Below, piece by piece: positions 32,064 through 38,256 of a stretch of DNA of 38,256 nucleotides. The position numbers were made by a program, and so were the translations under genes. Position 1 is the stretch's first letter; every line of letters starts with the position of its first letter. The stretch comes from CAYVBW01 sp964449995 (GTDB taxonomy: Bacteria > Patescibacteriota > Microgenomatia > UBA1400 > PJMF01), in NCBI GenBank assembly GCA_964449995.1, contig CAYVBW010000007.1, positions 1-38,256 on the forward strand, read 5' to 3'. The notes beneath the pieces are model-generated. The model was not told the origin of the DNA and did not search any database. It saw only the letters and a list, made by a program, of their open reading frames with translations.

Positions 32064-33053
32064 ATGGTAGCCAATACAGAAAAAATGACGATTTTAGTTA
32101 CTGGTTGTGCCGGGTTTATTGGCTCACACACAACTCAAGCATTACTTAAAAAAGGCTATAATGTTATTGGGATAGATAATTTAAATGACTATTATAATCC
32201 AGAGTGGAAAAAACAAAATTTAGCACAGTTCAAACATGAGAATAATTTTACTTATCATTGCCTTGATATCATTGATCAAGAAAAAACGGGAAAAATCTTT
32301 GCACAAGCCCAGCAGCAAAACCAACCCATAAAAAAAATTGTTCACCTTGCAGCTAGAGCTGGTGTCAGGCCTTCTATTCAAAATCCAATACTTTACGAAC
32401 AAACAAATGTTTTGGGCACACTTAACTTATTGGAGTTAGCCAATGATTTTGAAATTCCTCATTTTATCTTTGCTTCCTCCAGCAGTGTTTATGGCAATCA
32501 GGCAAAAACTCCATTTAGTGAAATTGACCCAGTTAACAAGCCGATTAGCCCTTATGCAGCTACTAAAAAAGCAGGTGAGATGCTGTGTCATACTTATGCT
32601 CATTTGTATAACATCAACACCACTTGCTTAAGGTTTTTTACGGTTTATGGCCCCGCAGGCAGGCCAGACATGGCTCCCTACTTGTTTACTGAGGCGATAA
32701 TGAAAAATAAGGAAATAAAAAAGTTTGGTGATGGCACCTCCAAAAGAGACTACACCTACATTGACGATATTGTAGCCGGAGTGGTAGCTGCAGTAGAAAA
32801 ACCTTTTGAGTTTGAAATTATCAATTTAGGTAATAACCAGCCGGTAAGCTTGAATGAGTTTATTACCACTTTAGAGCAAATTATTGGTAATAAGGCAAAA
32901 ATTAACTCAATGCCAATGCAACCTGGGGATGTTGCTCAAACCTATGCAGATATTAATAAAGCCAAACAATTGCTTGATTTTGAACCTAAAACTAGCCTTA
33001 AACAAGGTTTGGCAAAATTTGTTGCATGGTATCAGGATAATAGACTCAATTAG
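32064..33053 (+). CDS. UDP-glucuronate 4-epimerase-like SDR
   Basis: This 329-residue SDR has TGCAGFIGSH (13-22), DNLNDYYNPEWKKQNL (38-53), HLAARAGVRPSI (94-105), ASSSSVYGN (137-145), catalytic YAATK (Tyr164, Lys168), RFFTVYGPAGRPDMAPY and the late MQPGDVAQTYAD. The DYYnp..K..nL, HLAA.aGVR.Si, GRPDMA and QPGDV..T.AD elements together are characteristic of the UDP-glucuronate 4-epimerase (CapI-like) branch, which makes UDP-galacturonate. The start could also be ATG 32085, just before the first strand; I keep 32064 because it follows the upstream stop by three bases. The stop overlaps the stop of the convergent gene by four bases. A uronic acid in the surface glycan is therefore likely. Confidence 0.85.
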   Translation: MVANTEKMTILVTGCAGFIGSHTTQALLKKGYNVIGIDNLNDYYNPEWKKQNLAQFKHENNFTYHCLDIIDQEKTGKIFAQAQQQNQPIKKIVHLAARAGVRPSIQNPILYEQTNVLGTLNLLELANDFEIPHFIFASSSSVYGNQAKTPFSEIDPVNKPISPYAATKKAGEMLCHTYAHLYNINTTCLRFFTVYGPAGRPDMAPYLFTEAIMKNKEIKKFGDGTSKRDYTYIDDIVAGVVAAVEKPFEFEIINLGNNQPVSLNEFITTLEQIIGNKAKINSMPMQPGDVAQTYADINKAKQLLDFEPKTSLKQGLAKFVAWYQDNRLN

Positions 33054-33967
33054 ATGAAAAAGTCTTCCTCATAGTCGTCTTCTTTAAGCAAATCGTAAAA
33101 TTTACCACTAGTCGTGCCAAAATACCTAAGACGGTTGTTAGTTAAAACTTCAATTAACTCATCTAAATGCTTGTTAGCACCAACTAAATATCTTAAGCAC
33201 TGAATTGTGTGAATATATTTTTTATTACCAGAGGGGGGGAGGATGATTTTAGCAGCGAAACGAATAAAACAAAATTTTCCTAATGAATATGCTTGCTGAA
33301 TAACTTTAAGTGACTCTAAAAACTTATCTTCTTCGAGTAATTTTAAAAAGTAAATTGCTGCAACTTCGGTAGCAATTTCTGGTTCGTGCTGAGCAAACTC
33401 GGTCCAATAAGTTTGAAAGTTTTTACCAACAGTTAATAAGTCGTCAGCATAAATATGAGCCAAGAGAGTTTCTTTACGCTGATCGTGCTCTTCTGCCAAC
33501 ATTGACAGCAAGTTACTTTTGATTACACTCAATTCTTGATTGCCTGTTTGAAGTTGTAAAAATTCAACCAGTAATAAAAGGTGATAAGCATTTTCTAATT
33601 CAGTGTCATTAGCCTTTTTTGTGCCCAGCAGTTCTGTTAGCTTAAGAGCCTTATCAGATGCAATGGTGCCGATAAAAGATAAAGGTAATTCTTTTAAAGC
33701 TAGCTCTAGAAAACTAATTAGATGTGCTTCTAGGTTTTTTAGAGCCTTTGATTGCAAAGCAGATACTCCCCATTGTACTATTCTTGATGCAAGCTGTATT
33801 TTTAAATATTCAGAGGTTTCTGGTTCTTGAAGCTTTAAAGCTGCTGTCCAGATAGCTGTTTTAGCATCACCGGCTTTATATAAGCGATCAACTTGAGAGA
33901 GAACGACATATTCATCTGCCTCATTGGGCCACTTTTCTGGAGAAAAAGGCGAGTCTTCACTAGGCAT
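33050..33967 (-). CDS. hypothetical soluble protein, helical repeat-like, 305 residues
   Basis: I recognise no family. The protein has no signal peptide or membrane helix and looks almost wholly alpha-helical, with successive segments such as DRLYKAGDAKTAIWTAALK, ALKNLEAHLISFLELAL and FLESLKVIQQAYSLGKF, which recall loosely repeated helix pairs of the TPR kind. There is no clear TPR consensus. The C-terminus is acidic (DDYEEDFFI). It follows the 62-residue gene by nine bases on the minus strand, and its stop overlaps that of the epimerase gene by four bases. A protein-protein scaffold function is a reasonable guess. Nothing links it directly to glycan synthesis except position. Confidence 0.65.
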   Translation of the reverse strand: MPSEDSPFSPEKWPNEADEYVVLSQVDRLYKAGDAKTAIWTAALKLQEPETSEYLKIQLASRIVQWGVSALQSKALKNLEAHLISFLELALKELPLSFIGTIASDKALKLTELLGTKKANDTELENAYHLLLLVEFLQLQTGNQELSVIKSNLLSMLAEEHDQRKETLLAHIYADDLLTVGKNFQTYWTEFAQHEPEIATEVAAIYFLKLLEEDKFLESLKVIQQAYSLGKFCFIRFAAKIILPPSGNKKYIHTIQCLRYLVGANKHLDELIEVLTNNRLRYFGTTSGKFYDLLKEDDYEEDFFI

Positions 33968-33976
33968 GTTGGTTGG

Positions 33977-34165
33977 TTATTTTGCAGTAAAGATAGCTTT
34001 AAGTTTTTCTGAAAGCCTACTCAAGAAGTTTGATTCTTGCTGAGATTTAGCCTGATGTCTTTCCATACATCTTCTGGAAAAAGCTTCAGTTATACTGCAA
34101 GACTTTTTGTGTGGGACTTTTTCTGGGACTGGATCAAAACCTGGTGTTTCTGGAGATTTGGTCAT
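33977..34165 (-). CDS. small hypothetical protein, 62 residues
   Basis: A short basic protein with a proline-rich N-terminus (SPETPGFDPVPEKVPHKK), two cysteines (in KKSCSI and RRCMER) and a helical C-terminal part (FLSRLSEKLKAIF) that could be amphipathic. I know no family. It lies nine bases upstream of the helical protein gene on the same strand and behind a plausible extended -10, which supports it being real and part of a two-gene operon. An opposing 61-codon frame on the plus strand is less well placed and is not called. Confidence 0.5.
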   Translation of the reverse strand: MTKSPETPGFDPVPEKVPHKKSCSITEAFSRRCMERHQAKSQQESNFLSRLSEKLKAIFTAK

Positions 34166-34193
34166 AATGGTAGAGTAATTGATAGCAGATCAA

Positions 34194-34202
34194 AGTATAT
34201 CA
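34194..34202 (-). promoter_or_regulatory. possible extended -10 promoter for the minus-strand hypothetical operon
   Basis: On the minus strand the bases read TGATATACT. It would give a leader of about 22 bases before the start at 34165. The 136-base gap between this gene and 34302 holds this element and the leaderless-type promoter on the other strand, and nothing else I can support. Confidence 0.4.
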
Positions 34203-34286
34203 TAATAACCAAAAGATGTTAAATCACGGTTGTAAATTAACACCTTTGCAAGATTTTTAGCTAAAGCTGTTTTTAGGTGAAAATGT

Positions 34287-34295
34287 TGTTAAAAT
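34287..34295 (+). promoter_or_regulatory. extended -10 promoter, leaderless type
   Basis: TGTTAAAAT has the TGn extension and a -10-like TAAAAT, and ends 6 bases before the ATG at 34302. It shares TGTTAnAAT-like bases with the elements at 3251 and 20748. No Shine-Dalgarno is present. Confidence 0.5.
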
Positions 34296-34301
34296 ACTTA
34301 T

Positions 34302-35249
34302 ATGTCAAGCTCGGTAAAACCTCCCTACATTTCATTAGTTATCCCTGTTTTTAACGAAGAAGGCAATGTGGTAAAACTTCATAGTGAAATTTTGGAAGTA
34401 GCCCAACAGATAAAAAAACCTTTTGAGATTATTTTTGTTAATGACGGCTCTCGAGATAATACTCTAACAGAATTAAAAAAACTAAAACCAATCAAAATCA
34501 TTAATTTACGATCTAATTCAGGCCAGTCAGCAGCTTTGGATGCCGGTTTTAAGCAGGCCCAGGGCGAGATTATTGCCAGTTTAGATGGTGATGGGCAAAA
34601 TGATCCGGCTGATATCCCAGCCATGATTAAAAAATTGTCTTCACCAGGAAAAAACTATGATGTAGTTTGCGGGTGGCGTCACAAACGCCAAGACTCTAGT
34701 TGGCGCAAGTTTATTTCTTATGGAGCTAAAGTTTTAAGAAGCATGTTGGTCAGTGATGGTGTGCATGATGCTGGATGCACGCTGAGAGTTTATAAAAAAG
34801 ATGTTATTCAAAGTATCGATGTTTACGGAGAGATGCACCGCATGATTCCAGCCTTACTGCGTTGGCGTGGTTATGAGATTACAGAGATTAAGGTTAATCA
34901 TCGCGTCAGAAGTACCGGTCAAAGCAAATACGGTATTAAGCGCACTATGAAAGGCTTTTTAGATATGCTTGACGTGTGGTTTTGGCGCAAATATGAAAGC
35001 CGACCTTTGCACCTATTTGGCAGTGCTGGCTTATTGTTAAGCGGAGGCTCGTTTTTATTTGGTTTGTATTTAGGTTATGGCCGATTATTTTTGGGTTTTA
35101 GCTTAACCAATAGTATTTGGCCACTTATTGCAGTAACAGGCTTTATTACTGGCATGCAGTTGCTAGTATTTGGACTGTTAGCCAACTTAATTATTAAAGG
35201 TCAAGCTAGGCATAAATTTTATCAGATAAGCCAAATCATCGAGCAATGA
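34302..35249 (+). CDS. polyprenyl-phosphate glycosyltransferase, DPM/ArnC/GtrB-like GT2
   Basis: The 315-residue protein has a GT2 domain with SLVIPVFNEEGNV (11-23), FVNDGSRDNT (45-54), SGQSAALDAGFKQAQGE (73-89), SLDGDGQNDPADI (93-105; the metal-binding Asp95 and Asp97) and ending in NHRVRSTGQSKYG. Two C-terminal membrane helices lie near 230-255 and 265-293. That is the layout of ArnC and GtrB, which transfer a sugar from a nucleotide onto undecaprenyl phosphate at the inner face of the membrane. The product is the donor used by GT-C enzymes, of which this window has many, so this gene probably feeds them. The stop overlaps the next start by four bases (ATGA). The sugar is not known. Confidence 0.9.
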   Translation: MSSSVKPPYISLVIPVFNEEGNVVKLHSEILEVAQQIKKPFEIIFVNDGSRDNTLTELKKLKPIKIINLRSNSGQSAALDAGFKQAQGEIIASLDGDGQNDPADIPAMIKKLSSPGKNYDVVCGWRHKRQDSSWRKFISYGAKVLRSMLVSDGVHDAGCTLRVYKKDVIQSIDVYGEMHRMIPALLRWRGYEITEIKVNHRVRSTGQSKYGIKRTMKGFLDMLDVWFWRKYESRPLHLFGSAGLLLSGGSFLFGLYLGYGRLFLGFSLTNSIWPLIAVTGFITGMQLLVFGLLANLIIKGQARHKFYQISQIIEQ

Positions 35250-36364
35250 GAATCTTGATGCTGAACTACGAGTTTCCACCTCTGGGGGGAGGGGCTGGCA
35301 ATGCCAACTATTATTTGCTCAAGGAGTTTGCTCAAGAAAAAGATTTGCAAATTGATTTAGTAACGTCTTCAGTAGGTGCTTTTAAAAAAGAAGAATTTGC
35401 TGAAAATATCACCATTCACTATTTAGATATAGGAAAAGGAAACAAAAATTTTCATTATCAAACCAATAAAGATCTTTTAATTTACAGCTTTAAGTCATAT
35501 TTTTATTCACGAAAATTAATAAAACAGCAACAATACGACTTTATTCATGCCTGGTTTGGTATCCCCTGTGGTTTTACGGCGATGCTGTTTAAAAAGCCTT
35601 ATTTGGTAGCTTTAAGAGGATCGGACGTACCTTTTTACAATCCTAGATTCAAACTACTTGATAAACTTTTTTTCAAACAGTTAAGTAGGCTAATATGGAA
35701 ACGAGCCCAGGTGGTAGTAGCTAATTCCCAGGGCTTAAAAGATTTAGCTTTAAAAACCAACCCCAAACAAAAAATTGAGGTGATTTATAACGGGGTAGAC
35801 ACTAACCACTTTAAGCCGGCAAAAAGAAAAAAAGCCAGCAAGGCTTTAAGGATAATCTGTGTGGCTAGATTAGTTGAAAGAAAAGGAGTTAAATATTTAC
35901 TAAAATCCTTGACTGAATTAAAAAAAGTAGATTTTAAACTAACAATTATTGGCGAAGGGAATCAGAAAAAACAACTTGAAGAGTTGGCAAAAGAGTTGAA
36001 GATTGATAAAAAAGTCAGTTTTTTAGGAGCTGCTCCCCATCAAGAGCTAGTTCAGCACTATCAGCAACATGACATCTTTGTTTTGCCTTCTTTGAATGAA
36101 GGCATGAGCAACACAGTACTAGAAGCAATGGCTTGTGGGTTGGCGATTATCATGACTGATGTGGGAGGCGCTAGGGAGTTGGTAAATGAAAATGGCTTTC
36201 TAGTAAGAGTAAAAACTATTGCCGACTTTACTATTTCAATTGATGCCTATCACAACAAATCATTATTACAAAGACATCAAAAAGCATCACGATCTATGGC
36301 AGAACAATTGAGTTGGAATCTTGCTAGCCGACGATATAAGGGTGTTTATCATCAAATTTCATAA
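35246..36364 (+). CDS. GT4 family glycosyltransferase
   Basis: The 372-residue protein starts in an ATGA overlap with the polyprenyl-phosphate glycosyltransferase gene. It has the N-terminal ILMLNYEFPPLGGGAGNAN (3-21), ALRGSDVPFY, VIYNGVDTNHFKP and VARLVERKGVKYLLKSL, then NEGMSNTVLEAMACGLAII with the E-x7-E motif and DVGGARELV. This is a standard GT-B fold GT4 enzyme with a retaining mechanism in characterised members. No membrane helix is visible; such enzymes act at the cytoplasmic face. It is followed nine bases later by the methyltransferase gene. Donor and acceptor are unknown. Confidence 0.9.
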   Translation: MRILMLNYEFPPLGGGAGNANYYLLKEFAQEKDLQIDLVTSSVGAFKKEEFAENITIHYLDIGKGNKNFHYQTNKDLLIYSFKSYFYSRKLIKQQQYDFIHAWFGIPCGFTAMLFKKPYLVALRGSDVPFYNPRFKLLDKLFFKQLSRLIWKRAQVVVANSQGLKDLALKTNPKQKIEVIYNGVDTNHFKPAKRKKASKALRIICVARLVERKGVKYLLKSLTELKKVDFKLTIIGEGNQKKQLEELAKELKIDKKVSFLGAAPHQELVQHYQQHDIFVLPSLNEGMSNTVLEAMACGLAIIMTDVGGARELVNENGFLVRVKTIADFTISIDAYHNKSLLQRHQKASRSMAEQLSWNLASRRYKGVYHQIS

Positions 36365-36373
36365 TCAAATTAT

Positions 36374-37222
36374 ATGAAGGTTAATAATAAATTTATTAGT
36401 GGTGTTTATGACAAATTAGATTTACCAATTCGTTTTTTATATTGTAGAGTACCTTTTTTAAGTAAAATACTTTTTTGGAAACTATATTCATCAGATTTTG
36501 AAAAACTTGATTCAAAGTTTGAGGAAATGAAAGACGTTGTTGTTAAGAATAACTTTAATTTTAAAAATAAAGTATGCCTGGAGCTTGGACCAGGCAATTC
36601 TTACATTAATGCCTATAATTTATTAATGAATGGGGCGAAACAAGTTATTTTGGTTGATAAATATTCGCGGTACCTTAAAGCAAAAAAACAAAAAGAATTT
36701 TTTAACCATGAGCTAGATTTTATTAAACAAAAATATGGCCAAAAGGATTTATTCTTTATAAAAAAAGGAAAAATTAACCATAAATATATTAAATTTATCG
36801 AGGGTGATTTAACAGAGGTTCAGATTGAAAATAAGGTTGATTTTATTTTATCAATAAGTGTTTTTGAACATATTAAAAATGTTGAAACTGTGATTAAAAA
36901 ACTAGCAGGCTTAATTAAAAAAAAGGGATTCATGTACCATGCTATTGATATGAGAGATCACTATAACTTCAATAATCCCTTTTTATTCTACAAGTATTCT
37001 GACCAAACTTGGGAAAAATATTTGACTAAAGAGGGAGTAAGTTTTACTAATAGAGTCAGGTATGATGAGTATATAGATTTATTTAAAAAATATGGGTTAG
37101 AGGTTATCTTTGAAAAAGTAGAGAAATTTCCTTTGCCTAAAAAAATTGCAGATGATTTTTTAAACAACAAGGAGATGAAAAATATTGGAGTAGTTAATTT
37201 ACTAATAAGAAAAAATGATTAA
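36374..37222 (+). CDS. SAM-dependent methyltransferase-like protein
   Basis: The 282-residue protein has a class I methyltransferase core: VCLELGPGNSY (67-77) is motif I for S-adenosylmethionine, followed by ILVDKY with an acidic end to strand 2, IEGDLTEV, then VDFILSISVFEHI, a typical motif with Asp and the EHI end. After that come KKLAGLIKKKGFMYHAIDMRD and a longer lysine-rich C-terminal half. The first 60 residues are basic and contain a hydrophobic part (PFLSKILFW) that may attach to the membrane. It lies between a GT4 gene and the PaaK-like gene, with which it overlaps by eight bases. It may methylate a sugar or lipid intermediate; the substrate is unproven. Base composition seems slightly more AT-rich than its upstream neighbours. 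Confidence 0.8.
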   Translation: MKVNNKFISGVYDKLDLPIRFLYCRVPFLSKILFWKLYSSDFEKLDSKFEEMKDVVVKNNFNFKNKVCLELGPGNSYINAYNLLMNGAKQVILVDKYSRYLKAKKQKEFFNHELDFIKQKYGQKDLFFIKKGKINHKYIKFIEGDLTEVQIENKVDFILSISVFEHIKNVETVIKKLAGLIKKKGFMYHAIDMRDHYNFNNPFLFYKYSDQTWEKYLTKEGVSFTNRVRYDEYIDLFKKYGLEVIFEKVEKFPLPKKIADDFLNNKEMKNIGVVNLLIRKND

Positions 37223-38256
37223 TTGGAGGAGACCAACTATTTTTGCACTACTACATCTCAGTGGTAGTAAAATTCCTAAATATTTGAAGGAAATTCGGAA
37301 AATTGAAAAGTTCTCAGAAAAAGAAATCAAACAATATCAACAAAGGAAACTTAAAAAGATTTTATTATATTCTTGGAGGAACGTTCCTTTTTACAAAAAA
37401 ACCTTAACAGAAGCCAGAGTAGTGGTGAATGGACATGTTAATTTAGACAACTTCAGTAAAATTCCATTTTTAACTAAAGATATCATTAGAAAAGAGGGCA
37501 AGAATCTTTACTCAAGAGAAAAAAGGAAAGGAGTTTACGAAAATACTTCTGGAGGTTCTACTGGAGAACCTGTGAGATTTTTACAAGATAAGGAATACGA
37601 TGAGTGGAATAATGCTACAAAGCTTTATTTTTTTAATGATATATTTGGTAAAAAAATAGGTGAACCGGAAATAAATCTGTGGGGATCTGAAAGAGATATT
37701 TATAAAAATAGCATAGGCTTGAAAGAAAGAGCTATCAATTATTTATATAATCGCAGTTTTCTGAATGCGTTCGAGCTCGATGAAGAGAAATTAAATAATT
37801 GCGTGGACACAATCAACAAGAAAAAACCAACTAGCATGTGGGTGTACGTAGAGTCAATTGAGGTGTTGGCAAAATTTATTCAAAAAAAAGACTTTGAAAT
37901 TCATTCACCAAAATTTATTATTACAACTGCAGGTACTCTCTACCCACAAGCCAGAAGATTAATTGAGAAAATTTTTAATTGTTTTGTCTACGATCAATAT
38001 GGGTCTAGAGAGGTTGGTCCAATAGCGATCGAATGTAATGAAAAAAGCGGTCTGCATGAGTTTTTTTGGATGAATTATATAGAAGTGATTAATGGAAAAA
38101 TTTTAATCACAACATACAACAATTTTTCAATGCCACTCGTAAGATATGACATAGGGGACATTGGTAAAGAAGAAAAAAACTATTCTTGTTCCTGTGGGTT
38201 AAATAACCTTAAATTAAAAGAAATTACAGGGAGAGAAATAAGTCATTTTAAGAAAA
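37215..38256 (+). CDS. PaaK/CapK-like adenylate-forming enzyme, cut by window end
   Basis: The frame is open to the right edge (347 codons), so the C-terminus is absent; it was read by hand. Visible motifs are YSWRNVPFYKK (52-62), typical of the N-terminus of phenylacetate-CoA ligase-like proteins, the ATP-binding TSGGSTGEPVRF (111-122), YDQYGSREVG (259-268), which stands for the family's YG.TE motif, and VRYDIGDIG (309-317). A CSCG pair (325-328) follows. Polysaccharide clusters often carry such a CapK-like gene, whose reaction is not known; ligation or activation of an acyl or amino group is usually suggested. It starts eight bases inside the methyltransferase gene. The strong GGAGGAG at 37225-37231 lies within the gene and does not serve the chosen ATG. 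Confidence 0.82.
   Translation, partial: MINWRRPTIFALLHLSGSKIPKYLKEIRKIEKFSEKEIKQYQQRKLKKILLYSWRNVPFYKKTLTEARVVVNGHVNLDNFSKIPFLTKDIIRKEGKNLYSREKRKGVYENTSGGSTGEPVRFLQDKEYDEWNNATKLYFFNDIFGKKIGEPEINLWGSERDIYKNSIGLKERAINYLYNRSFLNAFELDEEKLNNCVDTINKKKPTSMWVYVESIEVLAKFIQKKDFEIHSPKFIITTAGTLYPQARRLIEKIFNCFVYDQYGSREVGPIAIECNEKSGLHEFFWMNYIEVINGKILITTYNNFSMPLVRYDIGDIGKEEKNYSCSCGLNNLKLKEITGREISHFKK

Noticed and set aside
37223..37231. TGGAGGAGA as ribosome binding site for a later start of the PaaK-like gene
   Set aside because: No in-frame ATG, GTG or TTG lies at a suitable distance, and the residues before it match a normal N-terminus.
1..38256. Mobile element, CRISPR array, tRNA or rRNA
   Set aside because: I saw no transposase or integrase motifs, no spaced repeats and no cloverleaf-like gene in the short gaps. 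A tRNA or Rfam scan would settle this.

Overview
This is an AT-rich, gene-dense stretch with no gene-free gap longer than about 140 bases. It is almost entirely devoted to building cell-surface glycans. Many genes lack a recognisable Shine-Dalgarno sequence, and several plus-strand starts sit 6 to 7 bases after a promoter -10 element, suggesting leaderless transcription. Together with the many membrane glycosyltransferases of the GT-C fold and the small hypothetical proteins, this suggests an uncultivated candidate-phyla bacterium (Patescibacteria/CPR, perhaps Microgenomates-like). That placement is an inference from style, not from a marker gene. TGA acts as a normal stop (for example at 19809-19811), so the glycine-TGA code of Gracilibacteria/Absconditabacteria does not apply.

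Layout. (1) 1-3158, minus strand: an LCP-family glycan ligase, a 76-residue membrane protein, RmlB and a truncated RmlD form one likely operon for dTDP-rhamnose supply and glycan attachment. (2) 3267-12934, plus strand: a PTPS_related-type GT-C protein, a Wzx-like flippase, an unknown membrane protein with a GEEISWGQR motif, and three more GT-C proteins. (3) 12983-18923: a minus-strand hypothetical gene whose start codon overlaps that of a third PTPS_related-type gene, then two more large GT-C-like membrane proteins on the minus strand. (4) 19014-33053, plus strand: four GT2 enzymes, a GT4 enzyme, an 821-residue GT2/GT-C fusion, arginyl-tRNA synthetase, another GT4, a PIG-V-like GT-C enzyme, a GalE-like epimerase, a hypothetical protein and a UDP-glucuronate-4-epimerase-like enzyme. 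(5) 33050-34165, minus strand: two hypothetical soluble proteins. (6) 34302-38256, plus strand: a polyprenyl-phosphate glycosyltransferase of the DPM/ArnC/GtrB type, a GT4 enzyme, a methyltransferase and a PaaK/CapK-like adenylate-forming enzyme cut by the window end.

How the parts may work together (inference): RmlB/RmlD and the two epimerases supply nucleotide sugars. Cytoplasmic GT2 and GT4 enzymes build a lipid-linked oligosaccharide, which the Wzx-like protein flips. The DPM-like enzyme charges polyprenyl phosphate with single sugars. Up to nine GT-C proteins may use such lipid donors to decorate the glycan or surface proteins outside the membrane, and the LCP protein may attach the product to the envelope. 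No priming glycosyltransferase, RmlA, RmlC or clear Wzy polymerase is visible. The most unusual items are the number and variety of GT-C proteins, the GT2/GT-C fusion, the leaderless-type promoters and the CATG start-codon overlap of a divergent gene pair. I saw no tRNA, rRNA, CRISPR array, transposase or integrase.
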